Numbered from the stretch's first letter, positions 19,599-27,312 are shown. The stretch: DNA of 34,946 bases from Acidobacteriota bacterium (GCA_029777145.1 JAKOSS010000302.1:1-34946), one strand, 5' to 3'. Notes: generated by a model from the letters alone, not told the origin. Made by a program: numbers and translations.

Positions 19599-19627
19599 TT
19601 GCAATTGGACCCGAAAGTGCATAAGAT
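19599..19627 (+). promoter_or_regulatory. Weak promoter candidate for the glycosylase gene
   Basis: TTGCAA (19599-19604), a 17-nt spacer and TAAGAT (19622-19627). The start codon, a GTG at 19645, would be only about 10 nt from the transcription start, and no Shine-Dalgarno sequence is seen. Confidence 0.3.
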
Positions 19628-19644
19628 TAATCCCCCGAACGTCC

Positions 19645-20307
19645 GTGAGCAGAGAGCGCGTATTCCCTACCATCGAGACCATCAAGCAGGCGCATTCCGA
19701 ACGGGCTTCGGAAATCCGTGCCCGTCTTGCCGAGTTTGATTCCGTTCTGAAATCGGCGGACGATTCGCGGCTTTGGGAAGAAATGGTTTTTTGTTTCTTC
19801 ACCGGAGGATGCTCGGCGCGGATGGGGTTGAGATCGGTCGAGGCCGTCCGTCATCTTCTCGGGACAGGCAGCCACGAAGAACTGATGAACGCGCTCGTCG
19901 GCCGTCATCGTTACCCGAGGGCCCGTGCCCGTTACATCGTCGCGTCGCGTGAATTTCTCACGCAGCACTGCGGCATGCGGCTATTTGAAAAGCTCGACAG
20001 TTTCGAAGATCCGCTCGAACGCCGCGACTGGTTGGTCAAAGAGAAGGGGATCAAGGGGCTTGGTTACAAGGAAGCCAGCCATTATTTGCGCAATATCGGC
20101 TACCGGGGTTATGCGATTCTCGACAAGCACGTCTTGCGCTGCATGGCGGAATTGCAAATTATTGATGAACCGAAGCCACCAAATACTCGTTCGAAGTATC
20201 TAAGCTTGGAAGACCTTCTCAAAAAGTTTGCACGCCGCGCAGGGATAGACTTTGATGAACTCGATCTTGTTCTGTGGTCGATGAAGACCGGCGAGATCCT
20301 GAAATAA
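19645..20307 (+). CDS. ogg: 8-oxoguanine DNA glycosylase/AP lyase, Ogg2 type
   Basis: This 220-residue repair enzyme belongs to the HhH-GPD superfamily. The helix-hairpin-helix I-K-G-L-G-Y-K-E-A-S-H-Y-L-R (136-149) carries the catalytic lysine K142, and D160 in A-I-L-D-K-H lies 18 residues further on, the spacing found in archaeal Ogg2. It removes oxidised guanine from DNA and nicks the backbone. The start is a GTG, with no ATG in frame before residue 47 and no ribosome binding site, so the exact N-terminus is less sure than the family. Confidence 0.9.
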   Translation: MSRERVFPTIETIKQAHSERASEIRARLAEFDSVLKSADDSRLWEEMVFCFFTGGCSARMGLRSVEAVRHLLGTGSHEELMNALVGRHRYPRARARYIVASREFLTQHCGMRLFEKLDSFEDPLERRDWLVKEKGIKGLGYKEASHYLRNIGYRGYAILDKHVLRCMAELQIIDEPKPPNTRSKYLSLEDLLKKFARRAGIDFDELDLVLWSMKTGEILK

Positions 20308-20353
20308 CCAAACAAACTGTCGAAATTCAGTGTCAGGAAAGGAGTTGTAAATT

Positions 20354-21928
20354 ATGAGATTTAGAATTCTTGAGGTGCTCGATAACAGAGATCCTTTCCG
20401 AATAATGCGCATTGTTCTGATGATCGCGATCGCCGCGATCGGGACGTCGGTGCGTGCTGCCGACGACGTGCAGCAATCGGACGAGGATTCGAGGTTCCTC
20501 GTTAAACAGTCCGAGAAGCTGGTCCGCAAGGGCCGGCTCGAAGAAGCCGAAAAGATCCTTCGGGCGTTGCTCGCCCGCGAACCGGGGCATTCGGCCGCGA
20601 AAGTTCAGCTTGCCTACGTCTCGTTGAAAAAACGAAAACTGATCGAAGCCTATGAGCTTTCGTTTGAGGTGGCGAGGGCGGAACCGAAGAATTCGCGTGC
20701 CTTTGCCGTGCTCGGAATGACACTCCTGACGGCCGGAAATTTCAAGGAAGCCGAACAGATCCTTCTCAGTTCGCTGCGGATCAATAAGAAAGAGGCGCTC
20801 GCCTGGTCGGGACTCGGGATGCTCGATTTCTACGAGAATCGGATTGATCGGGCGATCGACAATCTCCGGGAAGCGGCCTTTTACGATGACAAGGATCCGG
20901 ATTTCGTATTCTCGCTCGCGCAGGTCTCGGCCCGCGCCGAAAGATACAAAGAATCGGCCGCGGCCTATCAGAAGTTTCTCGACGTATCGCCGGAGACCGA
21001 CTCGGAACGCCGCGAACGGATCAAGGGACTCATCAATTTCCTGACGTATCTCGGCCGTAAGCCGTCGATGTATGAAGTTGCCGGCGCCGATCGTGTCTCG
21101 GTCGGGATCGAACTTTTGCGTGACAGGCCGGTCCTCGAAGTCCGGGTCAACAAGAACGACGAACCGCTGCGATTCGTCCTCGATACCGGTTCCGGGATCA
21201 GCGTGATCTCGCGCGAAACTGCCGAGCGCCTGAAGATCAGGTCGATCACCCGCGGCGGTCTCGCACGCGCGATCGGCGGCGACGGCAAGTTTGAGATCGT
21301 TTACGGATTCCTGAAAACGGTGAACATCGGCGATGTCCAGATCAGAAACGTTCCGGTCTACATTCGCGAATTTCACCATACCGACGAGAAGATCGACGGT
21401 TACATCGGGCTCTCGCTGATCTCGAAATTCCTGACGACGCTTGATTACGGAAAGCAGAAATTCTCGCTGATCAGGAAAGACGTCGCCGACGAGACCGGCG
21501 TCGTCGAGAACAGCGACTTGTTTCTGCCGTTGCGGCTGACTCCGAGCGGATTTTTGAGCGGAGAAGTGCAGCTCGAGGGAATCGAGAACCGGCTAAACTT
21601 CATTGTTGATACAGGTGCGAGCGTTTCCGTCATTTCTGATGATCTGGCCGGCACCGAAGAGATCGGCCGGTTCGTGCGGGAAGAAAAACTCCGCGTGATC
21701 GGTGCCGCGGGGATCACGGACAACGTTCGGTCGTTCATGCTTCCGAAGGTCACGTTCGGGAATCATTCGCGCGAAAGCATCATGGCGATCGCGCTTGATC
21801 TCGACATCATCAACGAGGCGTCCGGTTTTACGCAATCCGGAATACTCGGTGGAAATTTCCTGAAGAACTATCGATTGACCTTTGATTTCAAGAATTCGAA
21901 GGTGATCTTCTCTCCGCTCAACAAGTAG
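20354..21928 (+). CDS. Exported TPR protein with two retropepsin-like aspartic protease domains
   Basis: This 524-residue protein has a signal sequence or anchor with a long polar front (residues 1-36), TPR helices (about 45-215), then two gag-type aspartyl protease domains. Domain 1 has F-V-L-D-T-G-S (D277) and a matching I-D-G-Y-I-G-L-S-L-I. Domain 2 has F-I-V-D-T-G-A (D419) and S-G-I-L-G-G-N-F-L. Retropepsins need two DTG motifs per active site, so one chain could form a complete pseudo-dimer as pepsin does. The ATG at 20354 is preceded by GGAAAGGAG at 9 nt, which supports the long N-terminus over Met18. Substrate unknown; the location is probably periplasmic. A strong terminator follows. 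Confidence 0.9.
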   Translation: MRFRILEVLDNRDPFRIMRIVLMIAIAAIGTSVRAADDVQQSDEDSRFLVKQSEKLVRKGRLEEAEKILRALLAREPGHSAAKVQLAYVSLKKRKLIEAYELSFEVARAEPKNSRAFAVLGMTLLTAGNFKEAEQILLSSLRINKKEALAWSGLGMLDFYENRIDRAIDNLREAAFYDDKDPDFVFSLAQVSARAERYKESAAAYQKFLDVSPETDSERRERIKGLINFLTYLGRKPSMYEVAGADRVSVGIELLRDRPVLEVRVNKNDEPLRFVLDTGSGISVISRETAERLKIRSITRGGLARAIGGDGKFEIVYGFLKTVNIGDVQIRNVPVYIREFHHTDEKIDGYIGLSLISKFLTTLDYGKQKFSLIRKDVADETGVVENSDLFLPLRLTPSGFLSGEVQLEGIENRLNFIVDTGASVSVISDDLAGTEEIGRFVREEKLRVIGAAGITDNVRSFMLPKVTFGNHSRESIMAIALDLDIINEASGFTQSGILGGNFLKNYRLTFDFKNSKVIFSPLNK

Positions 21929-21953
21929 AATCGGAGACAAGGCTGAGATTCGA

Positions 21954-21982
21954 GGCCGCGGAATACCGCGGCCATTGTTTTT
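21954..21982 (+). terminator. Intrinsic terminator of the protease gene
   Basis: A perfect 8-bp G+C stem, GGCCGCGG (21954-21961) with CCGCGGCC (21966-21973) and loop AATA, is followed by ATTGTTTTT. Confidence 0.92.
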
Positions 21983-21999
21983 CTCCGCCGAACGCGAAA

Positions 22000-22461
22000 A
22001 TGAAACACTCGCTTTATCTCGAAACGTCGGTCGTCGGTGCATATCTCGACAACGGCGAGCCATTCAGACGCGACCTGACGATCCGTTGGTGGGAACATGA
22101 ATTGTCCGAGTACAGGGTTTACAGTTCGATCCTCGTGCGGCGCGAACTCGAGCATGTCGCCGAACCGCATCGCACGGGATATCTGAAGCTCGTCGCTCCG
22201 CTCGAGGAGCTCGAGATCGTCGACGAGGTCGCGATCCTCGCTGAAGGCTACATTTCACGCGGGATCTTCCATCGCCGGTTTCTGGCGGACGCGGTCCACG
22301 TCGCGCTCGCATCGTTTTACAAGGTCGATTATCTGGTTACATGGAATTTCGGCCACCTTGCTAATGTTCGCAAACAAGCCCGAATTCGTCTGTTCAATAC
22401 GGCCGCCGGCTTCTTTTCGCCGGTCGTCGTGACCCCCGAGTTCCTGGTTCACAGCCTTTGA
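22000..22461 (+). CDS. PIN-domain protein, putative toxin ribonuclease
   Basis: This 153-residue protein has a PIN-type fold. The first acidic cluster is Y-L-E-T-S-V (E8), a Glu form usual in one VapC-like subgroup. E48 (R-R-E), D96 (L-A-D-A-V-H-V-A) and N115 (W-N-F-G-H-L-A-N) supply the rest of the metal site. Such proteins cleave RNA as toxins and are held by a small partner. The likely partner gene lies 70 nt downstream, the reverse of the usual antitoxin-first order. No ribosome binding site is evident and the gene starts 26 nt after the terminator of the previous one. Confidence 0.82.
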   Translation: MKHSLYLETSVVGAYLDNGEPFRRDLTIRWWEHELSEYRVYSSILVRRELEHVAEPHRTGYLKLVAPLEELEIVDEVAILAEGYISRGIFHRRFLADAVHVALASFYKVDYLVTWNFGHLANVRKQARIRLFNTAAGFFSPVVVTPEFLVHSL

Positions 22462-22486
22462 TCGGGTTCTTGCCGACACAATGCTC

Positions 22487-22515
22487 TTGACGATTGATTT
22501 GTAACAATCGACAAT
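22487..22515 (+). promoter_or_regulatory. Promoter with an inverted repeat between -35 and -10
   Basis: TTGACG (22487-22492), a 17-nt spacer and GACAAT (22510-22515). A perfect inverted repeat, CGATTG-N8-CAATCG (22491-22510), fills the spacer, which is where a repressor would block transcription. It lies just before the small antitoxin-like gene, so self-regulation of the pair is a fair inference. Confidence 0.45.
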
Positions 22516-22531
22516 TACGACTGACCGACCA

Positions 22532-22735
22532 ATGTATCGCCGACCGAAATTCTTGGAAGTTTTGCTGGACATCAGACAGGAAATGGCCCGCTGCGCAGAC
22601 TACGACGTCGACCTTTTTGCGGAACTTGTCCGGACCGGGAGTTTTCCCGATTCGCTGCGCGCACGGTCGATTTCCGAACCGCCGACGCACGAGTCGGAGT
22701 CTCGCGACCGTAATGCTCGCAAACGATCGAAATAA
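22532..22735 (+). CDS. Small antitoxin-like protein paired with the PIN protein
   Basis: This 67-residue protein begins R-P-K-F-L-E-V-L-L-D-I-R-Q-E-M, continues with Y-D-V-D-L-F-A-E-L-V-R, and ends in a charged, probably disordered tail. I associate this pattern (E-x-L-x-x-I-R-x-E-M...Y-D-x-D-x-L) with short partners of ETSV-type PIN proteins. The placement after the PIN gene and the operator-like promoter support the pairing. No Shine-Dalgarno sequence is visible before the ATG. The following gene starts 4 nt after its stop. Confidence 0.6.
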   Translation: MYRRPKFLEVLLDIRQEMARCADYDVDLFAELVRTGSFPDSLRARSISEPPTHESESRDRNARKRSK

Positions 22736-22739
22736 ACCG

Positions 22740-23525
22740 ATGGATCCGTCGTTTCAGGCAATCGGAATTGTTTTTCCCAACGAACGCGCGTTCGACGAAT
22801 TCGCGGCCGATGTCGTTCGGCGCGGAGAGGCGACGCGTTTGCTGAGGGACGACGGCGTACTCCACGGTCGGTGCCTCAAGTTCGGAAAAGGACTGGAGGC
22901 GTGGACGGTTCACTATGAGTCATCGCCAGGAGAGTTGATTTACACCGATTGCAGACCCGCATTTCGGGCTCGCCAGGTGCATCGGATCCAGCCATGGATC
23001 CTCTCCGAATCGTCCGCCGAGGGAGCCGTTGTTCATGGATTTATCGAGGATTCGGAGACCGAAGTCCTGTTCGAGGTCCAGAATCTGACGGAGATAGGCG
23101 CTCACGAACTTCGGCGCAAGACTCTGAACGTGAGGCTCTGCGGCCTCGCGCATTCCGCTGAGATCGGCGAGAACCAGATCCGTGAAATTTGGATGACGAA
23201 GGATGAAGCGTCACTGAACATCGGCGGGCAGCACGACATTTGGGTACTCGCGGGAAATATCGTCGCATTTGAAACGCTCCGCAACCCGCTCTCGGGCACC
23301 GATCTGTTTTGGGTGCTCGTTGAGATCGGCGATTTCCGTCTTGAACTTGTCGTCAACCAGCAGACGCTTTCGGGCGCGGGAATCGGGGTCGGCAAATCGA
23401 TCCGCGCGGAGATCTGGCTTCAGGGCCACATTGAATGCGCGGATTTGAAGCGAAGAGGCTATGAGGGCGTTGACCGTTTCACGCTGACGTCCGAGCTTTG
23501 GCGCGGACTTCGCAGACCAAACTGA
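22740..23525 (+). CDS. Unknown soluble protein, 261 residues
   Basis: No family is recognised. The protein is rich in beta-type alternation and has no signal peptide, membrane segment, Cys cluster or catalytic motif that I can name. ATG at 22740 (M-D-P-S-F-Q-A-I-G) is chosen because it lies 4 nt after the antitoxin-like stop; an earlier ATG at 22713 overlaps that gene and has a weak GGAG upstream. Its neighbours suggest cotranscription with the PIN pair, but a functional link is not shown. The next gene starts 27 nt downstream with its own ribosome binding site. Confidence 0.65.
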   Translation: MDPSFQAIGIVFPNERAFDEFAADVVRRGEATRLLRDDGVLHGRCLKFGKGLEAWTVHYESSPGELIYTDCRPAFRARQVHRIQPWILSESSAEGAVVHGFIEDSETEVLFEVQNLTEIGAHELRRKTLNVRLCGLAHSAEIGENQIREIWMTKDEASLNIGGQHDIWVLAGNIVAFETLRNPLSGTDLFWVLVEIGDFRLELVVNQQTLSGAGIGVGKSIRAEIWLQGHIECADLKRRGYEGVDRFTLTSELWRGLRRPN

Positions 23526-23552
23526 AAACGAATTGAAAAAAGGGGTCCAACA

Positions 23553-24131
23553 ATGAAACGCCGGATCATCGTCTCGGGCGCGTTGTTGATCGTGATCGCC
23601 GTTGCGTTCGCGGTCGGGACGTACTTTGCGAACGATTACTGGATCCATCGTTACGACCAACTTATCGATCGTCAGGCGGCCGTTTACCGGCTCGACAACC
23701 GGCTTGTTTGGAGCGTGATCTACGAAGAGACGTATTTCCGGGCGTGGAAGGTCGGCAACGACGCCGAGATCGGCCTGATGCAGGTGACACCCGCGGTCGC
23801 GCGCGAATGGGGCAGAGAAACGGGGCTCAAGGAATTCGAAAAGCAATCGAACGAGAACGTCGAAGCGCTCCTGCGGGATCCCGAGCGCAATATTCAGATC
23901 GGCTGTTGGTATCTCGAACGGCTGAGAGAGAAATATCATGACTACGCCGCCGAAAGCGCGATGACGCTCGCGGCATACAACGCCGGTCCGAGTCGGGTCG
24001 AAGAATGGACGCGGCAGTCGCCCGACCCTTCGCGCATCAGCGAAGAGGATTTCGTACGAGCGATCGCGATTCCCTCGACGAAGTCGTACGTGACGTCGAT
24101 TCTCCAACGCTATCGCGATCAGAAACGATGA
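23553..24131 (+). CDS. Membrane-anchored lytic transglycosylase (SLT domain)
   Basis: This 192-residue protein has an N-terminal membrane anchor (about residues 4-25) and a compact Slt70-like domain. Catalytic Glu59 sits in Y-E-E-T-Y-F; G-L-M-Q-V-T-P (74-80), A-A-Y-N-A-G-P and the final T-K-S-Y-V-T-S-I-L complete the family signature. It would cleave peptidoglycan glycan strands in the periplasm to form anhydro-muropeptides. AGGGG precedes the ATG. The amidohydrolase gene overlaps its stop by ATGA, so the two are cotranscribed. Confidence 0.93.
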   Translation: MKRRIIVSGALLIVIAVAFAVGTYFANDYWIHRYDQLIDRQAAVYRLDNRLVWSVIYEETYFRAWKVGNDAEIGLMQVTPAVAREWGRETGLKEFEKQSNENVEALLRDPERNIQIGCWYLERLREKYHDYAAESAMTLAAYNAGPSRVEEWTRQSPDPSRISEEDFVRAIAIPSTKSYVTSILQRYRDQKR

Positions 24132-25483
24132 GGCTTCTTTCCGCAAAATATGTTCTGCCGATCAGCGCGCCGCCGATAGAGGGCGGCGCCGTCGCGTTTG
24201 CAGGCGAAATCATCGCGGCGGTCGGTACGAAGGACGAACTAGTTGCGCGATATCCGCAGGCTGTCGTCGAAGATTTCGGCGAGTCCGTCATCATGCCCGG
24301 TCTCGTCAACGTCCATTCGCATCTCGAACTGACCGGGATGCGTGGATTCGCCGATGAGCATGATCATGATTTTCGCAGCTGGCTTTTCAAGATCACCGCC
24401 GCTCGGGGTGAACGCCTCGACGAATCCGAGATCCGGCTTTCGGCGCTCGCGGGCGCGATCGAGGGCGCGCTCGCCGGCGTGACCTGCTTCGGCGACATCG
24501 GTCGTCTCGGATCGGCCGGCGTCGAGGCGATGAAAACCGTCGGCCTGCGCGGGATCGTTTTTCAGGAAACCGAATTCTGCCCGGACGATCGGACGGCGGC
24601 GGACGATTTTGCGAAGCTCATCGACAGATTCGAGACGCTCCGCGGAGACGCATCGAAGCGGGTCCGGATCGGACTCTCGCCGCATGCGCCGTACACCGTC
24701 AGCGCGCGGCTTTTCGAGCTGATCGTGGAGCATGCCGTTCGAGATCAGGTTCCGATCTCGATCCACGCGTCGGAATCGCTCATGGAGGAAGACCTCATGC
24801 TGCACGGCTCGGGATTTTTCGCGGGCATCTATGAGAAATTCGGCTTCGAATTCCGGAGTCCCGGAATTTCGACGATCGAGTATTTGGAACGTCTCGGGGT
24901 CCTCGCGGCAAAGCCGTTGCTGGCACATTGTGTTCGCGTCTCGGACAAGGAAATCGAATTGATCGCCGCGAGCGACGCGCGTGTCGCCCATTGCCCGAAG
25001 TCGAACGCCAAGTTCGGACACGGTTCCGCTCCGTTCGGACGATTCATCGAGCGCGGTGTGAAGGTCGGTCTCGGAAGCGATTCGATGGCATCGAACAACA
25101 CTTGCGATCTTTTTGAAGAAGCGCGTTTTGCGGCATTGTTCGCCCGAAATTCGGGTTCCGGATCGCGATTTATTCAGCCGCACGAACTGATCGAAACAGC
25201 GACACTCGGCGGCGCCCGCGCGCTTGGCCTGGAGTCTGAGATCGGATCACTCGAGCCCGGCAAACAAGCGGATTGCATCGTCGTCGGACTCGATCGCGTC
25301 GCGCAACAACCCGTTCACGACGTTCATTCGGCGTTGGTTTTTGCGTCCGGGGCCAGCGACGTGAGACTGACGGTCGTTGCCGGAGAAGAAGTCGCCCGCG
25401 ACGGTGCGACAATGGCTGTCGACACCGGCGAGGTCCGCTCACGATTTGGCGAATTGCGCAGGACAGTAGACGGTAGACAGTAG
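24128..25483 (+). CDS. Amidohydrolase of the Atz/Trz (S-adenosylhomocysteine deaminase-like) group
   Basis: This 451-residue metal-dependent hydrolase has the composite-domain TIM-barrel layout. H63 and H65 (V-H-S-H-L-E), the S-P-H-A-P-Y-T segment, H in I-H-A-S-E-S, H in L-A-H-C-V, and D in G-L-G-S-D-S-M-A-S-N supply the metal site. Substrates in the group are amino-substituted bases, MTA/SAH or related ring compounds; the sequence does not decide. The start overlaps the SLT stop. The last six residues (T-V-D-G-R-Q) and the stop codon are written in a 7-nt tandem repeat, so the natural C-terminus was probably altered by the repeat. Confidence 0.92.
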   Translation: MRLLSAKYVLPISAPPIEGGAVAFAGEIIAAVGTKDELVARYPQAVVEDFGESVIMPGLVNVHSHLELTGMRGFADEHDHDFRSWLFKITAARGERLDESEIRLSALAGAIEGALAGVTCFGDIGRLGSAGVEAMKTVGLRGIVFQETEFCPDDRTAADDFAKLIDRFETLRGDASKRVRIGLSPHAPYTVSARLFELIVEHAVRDQVPISIHASESLMEEDLMLHGSGFFAGIYEKFGFEFRSPGISTIEYLERLGVLAAKPLLAHCVRVSDKEIELIAASDARVAHCPKSNAKFGHGSAPFGRFIERGVKVGLGSDSMASNNTCDLFEEARFAALFARNSGSGSRFIQPHELIETATLGGARALGLESEIGSLEPGKQADCIVVGLDRVAQQPVHDVHSALVFASGASDVRLTVVAGEEVARDGATMAVDTGEVRSRFGELRRTVDGRQ

Positions 25484-25529
25484 ACAGTAGACGGTAGATG
25501 GCTATCAGCTATCAGTTATCAGATTTCAG
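25463..25529 (+). repeat. Heptanucleotide repeats ACRGTAG x5 and CTATCAG x4
   Basis: Five ACAGTAG/ACGGTAG units (25463-25497) run on, after a few bases, into four CTATCAG-type units (25502-25529; CTATCAG, CTATCAG, TTATCAG, ATTTCAG). The first block starts inside the amidohydrolase gene and supplies its stop. Both families recur, in opposite orientation, at 31885-31977. Confidence 0.9.
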
Positions 25530-25557
25530 CTATTGCGAATTGGGAAGTTTGTTCGGT

Positions 25558-25599
25558 AAATCCCAAATCCCCAATCCCACATCCGAATTCCCGCATCAT
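25558..25599 (-). repeat. Degenerate heptanucleotide repeat, AAATCCC type, six units
   Basis: Plus-strand units AAATCCC, AAATCCC, CAATCCC, ACATCCG, AATTCCC and GCATCAT. The last unit contains the stop codon (25598-25596) of the minus-strand flavoprotein gene. Confidence 0.7.
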
Positions 25600-26261
25600 A
25601 CAACGGTCATTATCTCGTCGAGTTCCTTGCGTTTGATGTCCGGCACCATTGCGTCGGCGGCGGGATATCCGACGGGGATCAGCACGAACGGCACTTCGGT
25701 CTTCGGTCGTCCAAGGATCTCTTGCAGGAACTTCATCGGACTTGGCGTGTGCGTCAGCGTCGCCAGACCTGCCGAGTGGAGCGCCGCGAGCAGCAATCCG
25801 ACGGCGATCCCGACGGATTCCTGCGAGTAATAGGTCGGTTCAGGTTCGCCCGTCTCGTTGACGGAAGTAATTCTGAAAACGACGATCAGATACGGGGCGA
25901 TCTCCAGAAATGGCTTGTGTTCGTCGGTTCCGAGCGGAGCCAGTCGGCGCAGCCATTTTTCGCTCATTCGTCCGTGATAACTTTCAAACTCCTCGCGTTC
26001 GGCGGCCTCACGAATCCGTCGTTTGGTTTGCGGATCGCGGACGACGACGAAGCGCCAAGGCTGCATGTTTGCCCCCGAGGGCGCGGTTCCGGCTGCGCGG
26101 ATCGCGGTTTCGATGATCCCGATCGGAACCGGTTCGTCCGAAAAATCGCGGACCGTGCGTCGCCGATCCATCAACTCGAAAAACCCGGCGACGCGGGAGA
26201 TCTGTTCCGATTCGGACGGAACGTGTTCAAAATCAAGGGGAATGAGAGCGGGATGCGTCAT
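25596..26261 (-). CDS. Nitroreductase-fold flavoprotein, iodotyrosine-deiodinase-like
   Basis: This 221-residue FMN protein opens with the family motif R-R-R-T-V-R-D-F and P-S-G-A-N-M-Q-P-W (61-69). The lid region holds Glu91, Tyr95 and Lys116. Their spacing (4 and 21) is the same as Glu157, Tyr161 and Lys182 of human iodotyrosine deiodinase, which grip the amino-acid end of the substrate. The stretch P-L-G-T-D-x-x-K-P-F-L-E-x-A-P-Y also fits that subgroup. The natural bacterial substrate may be a halogenated tyrosine or something else. AGGAAA precedes the ATG. The stop lies in a heptanucleotide repeat. Confidence 0.88.
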   Translation of the reverse strand: MTHPALIPLDFEHVPSESEQISRVAGFFELMDRRRTVRDFSDEPVPIGIIETAIRAAGTAPSGANMQPWRFVVVRDPQTKRRIREAAEREEFESYHGRMSEKWLRRLAPLGTDEHKPFLEIAPYLIVVFRITSVNETGEPEPTYYSQESVGIAVGLLLAALHSAGLATLTHTPSPMKFLQEILGRPKTEVPFVLIPVGYPAADAMVPDIKRKELDEIMTVV

Positions 26262-26274
26262 TGTTTCCTAGCGA

Positions 26275-26299
26275 CCGCGTAAACGCGGAACTCCAAACT
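26275..26299 (+). repeat. 25-nt dispersed repeat with a 14-nt palindrome, copy 1
   Basis: The palindrome CCGCGTAAACGCGG is followed by AACTCCAAACT. An identical 25-nt copy lies at 27223-27247. This copy lies between the flavoprotein start and the exonuclease III stop. Confidence 0.85.
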
Positions 26300-26329
26300 T
26301 AGCCTCGTGAGCGGAACGATAAACAAATC

Positions 26330-27100
26330 CTAAACTTCAAAATCCGCCACCACCGGCGTGTGGTCGGACGGACGTTCCCACGTCCGCGGCTCGCGGTCGA
26401 TCCAGCAGTTCGTGCATTTGTCGGCGAGACTTTCGCTCGTCCAGATATGATCGATACGCAATCCCTGATTCTTTGGAAACGCTCCTTCGCGGTAGTTCCA
26501 CCACGAGAATTCTTGCTGATCACCGTTGATCTTGCGGTAAACGTCGGTAAAGCCCCACTGCTTGACGTGATGGATCGCCGCCCGTTCCGGCTTTGAAAAG
26601 TGAAGTTTTCCTTCCCAATTTTTGACGCTCCAGACGTCGAGTTCCTCAGGCGCGACGTTGAAGTCACCGCACAATAAGACATCAGAGTCTTTCGGACAAT
26701 CGTCGTCGAACATGCGTCGGAGGCGCTGCAGCCAATCGAGCTTGAACGTAAACTTGTCGGTCCAAAGCTCCGTTCCGTTCGGGATATACGTGTTGACGAT
26801 CCGAACTCCTTTGACGGTGCCCGCGATCAACCGTTTCGGCGCGTCCGGCGCGTCGTCCGCGAAGTTGTACTGCGGATTCTCGATCGGAAAGCGCGAAACG
26901 ATCGCGACGCCGTTGTAGCTTTTCTCGCCCATGAAGACCGAGTTGTAACCGACGTTGAGGAAATCCATCTGCGGGAATTTCTCGTCGACGCACTTCGTTT
27001 CCTGCATGCAAACGACATCCGTCTTGGTCGCCTCAAGCCATTGCAGCACCGCTTCAAGGCGGATCGCGATCGAATTTACGTTCCAGGTTGCTATTTTCAT
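26330..27100 (-). CDS. xthA: Exonuclease III
   Basis: This 256-residue AP endonuclease/3'-5' exonuclease acts in base-excision repair. Active-site residues are Asn7 (W-N-V-N-S), Glu34 (C-M-Q-E-T-K), Asp146 and Asn148 (C-G-D-F-N-V), Asp217 (L-R-I-D-H-I-W) and the final Asp246-His247 (S-D-H-T-P-V). The length is normal. No good Shine-Dalgarno sequence precedes the ATG; a GTGGTCA repeat tract begins 11 nt upstream of the start codon. Confidence 0.97.
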   Translation of the reverse strand: MKIATWNVNSIAIRLEAVLQWLEATKTDVVCMQETKCVDEKFPQMDFLNVGYNSVFMGEKSYNGVAIVSRFPIENPQYNFADDAPDAPKRLIAGTVKGVRIVNTYIPNGTELWTDKFTFKLDWLQRLRRMFDDDCPKDSDVLLCGDFNVAPEELDVWSVKNWEGKLHFSKPERAAIHHVKQWGFTDVYRKINGDQQEFSWWNYREGAFPKNQGLRIDHIWTSESLADKCTNCWIDREPRTWERPSDHTPVVADFEV

Positions 27101-27110
27101 ATGTTGTTAG

Positions 27111-27152
27111 GTGGTCAGTGGTCAGTGGTCAGTGGTCAGTGGTCGGTGGTCA
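27111..27152 (+). repeat. Heptanucleotide repeat GTGGTCA x6
   Basis: Six units, five GTGGTCA and one GTGGTCG, immediately upstream of the exonuclease III start. The same family in the opposite strand sense is at 4469-4590, and inverted single units (GACCACT) are at about 27199 and 27250. Confidence 0.95.
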
Positions 27153-27222
27153 GCCGGACGTAGACCGCAGATTTGCGAATGCGCGACGATGATCGAGTCG
27201 ACCACTGACTACTAACAACGGG

Positions 27223-27247
27223 CCGCGTAAACGCGGAACTCCAAACT
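27223..27247 (+). repeat. 25-nt dispersed repeat with a 14-nt palindrome, copy 2
   Basis: Identical to 26275-26299. Here it lies between two heptanucleotide tracts in the exonuclease III/methyltransferase gap. Confidence 0.85.
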
Positions 27248-27249
27248 CT

Positions 27250-27312
27250 GACCACTGCTCACTGCTCACTGCTCACTGCTCACTGCTCACTGCTCACTGC
27301 TCACTGCTCACT
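27250..27312 (+). repeat. Heptanucleotide repeat GCTCACT x8 (plus GACCACT)
   Basis: One GACCACT unit and eight perfect GCTCACT units. The last plus-strand unit contains the stop codon (27310-27308) of the methyltransferase gene. The same unit is at 31978-31998, again at the 3' end of a minus-strand gene. Confidence 0.97.

Larger units (their letters stand above)
19247..19644. other. A+T-rich divergent intergenic region (398 nt)
   Basis: No gene is seen between dacB and the glycosylase gene. The middle part (about 19380-19500) is A+T-rich and holds the dacB promoter candidate and a small inverted repeat AAGCA-N8-TGCTT (19410-19427), which would lie within the dacB leader. The right-hand part holds a weaker promoter candidate for the glycosylase gene. 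Confidence 0.6.

Noticed and set aside
27111..27312. Repeat array that could be mistaken for CRISPR
   Set aside because: The units are 7 nt, directly adjacent, with no unique spacers and no cas genes nearby.
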